This document shows, piece by piece, positions 22,138 through 22,204 of a stretch of DNA of 22,204 nt. Every line of letters starts with the position of its first letter. Within the stretch, counting starts at the first letter, position 1. Location: contig CAYUKK010000089.1 in the NCBI GenBank assembly GCA_964445305.1, positions 1-22,204 on the forward strand. The letters run 5' to 3'. Under the pieces are notes generated by a model that made no database searches, was not told the DNA's origin, and saw only the letters and a program-made list of their open reading frames with translations. The position numbers and the translations under genes are program-made. The stretch comes from CAYUKK01 sp964445305 (GTDB lineage: Bacteria > Acidobacteriota > Aminicenantia > Aminicenantales > UBA8522).

Positions 22138-22204
22138 AAAATCCAGGGGAGACAAGCAGCCTCGCTTTTCCCAAATTTGACGATAGAGAATTATCATCAA
22201 GCGA

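Noticed and set aside
1..22204. CRISPR array, insertion sequence or phage region
   Set aside because: No regularly spaced direct repeats, transposase, integrase or phage structural gene was seen; the only repeats are the degenerate palindromic elements described.

Overview
This window looks like part of the chromosome of an anaerobic, Gram-negative-type bacterium, probably uncultivated. The base composition is moderately GC-rich. An outer membrane barrel protein, a probable lipoprotein and MacB-type permeases point to a diderm cell envelope. The central gene block encodes soluble flavin and iron-sulfur redox proteins typical of fermentative or acetogenic anaerobes. A lineage near Acidobacteriota/Aminicenantes is possible, but that is an inference from gene content only; no rRNA or other phylogenetic marker is present.

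Layout. Positions 1-498 hold no convincing gene but contain strong hairpins and a degenerate dispersed repeat. Two plus-strand hydrolases follow: a metallo-beta-lactamase-fold enzyme (499-1275) and an amidohydrolase with a lipoprotein-like leader (1342-3051). A good promoter at 3097-3125 starts a long plus-strand series: an alanine dehydrogenase-like protein lacking key residues (3150-4262), NuoE-like, NuoF-like and NuoG-like subunits (4277-8967), an NfnA-like flavoprotein (8967-9800), a 177-base gap with a large hairpin repeat, an NfnB/GltD-like NADPH oxidoreductase (9978-11480), a CoA-transferase (11523-12821) and ribonuclease HIII (12838-13500). An alanyl-tRNA editing protein (13771-15003) has its own -10 box. 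Two overlapping minus-strand ABC permeases follow (15064-17543). Three further plus-strand genes come next: a stand-alone pyruvate kinase C-terminal domain, a small outer membrane barrel and an RsuA/RluB pseudouridine synthase. The window ends with a minus-strand Lon-family protease (19648-22083).

The most interesting part is 4277-11480. NuoE-like and NuoF-like subunits form the NADH/FMN bifurcating core of HydABC-type enzymes. Here they sit with a NuoG-like iron-sulfur protein that has no recognisable molybdenum-site Cys or Sec, and with both Nfn-type subunits. No hydrogenase or formate dehydrogenase catalytic subunit is present. This is the set of modules expected for an electron-bifurcating NADH/ferredoxin/NADPH transhydrogenase of the Stn type, but with the NuoG and GltD parts as separate genes and an extra NfnA-like subunit whose NAD-binding motif looks eroded. 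The neighbouring alanine dehydrogenase-like protein and CoA-transferase suggest a link to amino-acid or organic-acid fermentation. All functions are inferred from sequence reading alone.
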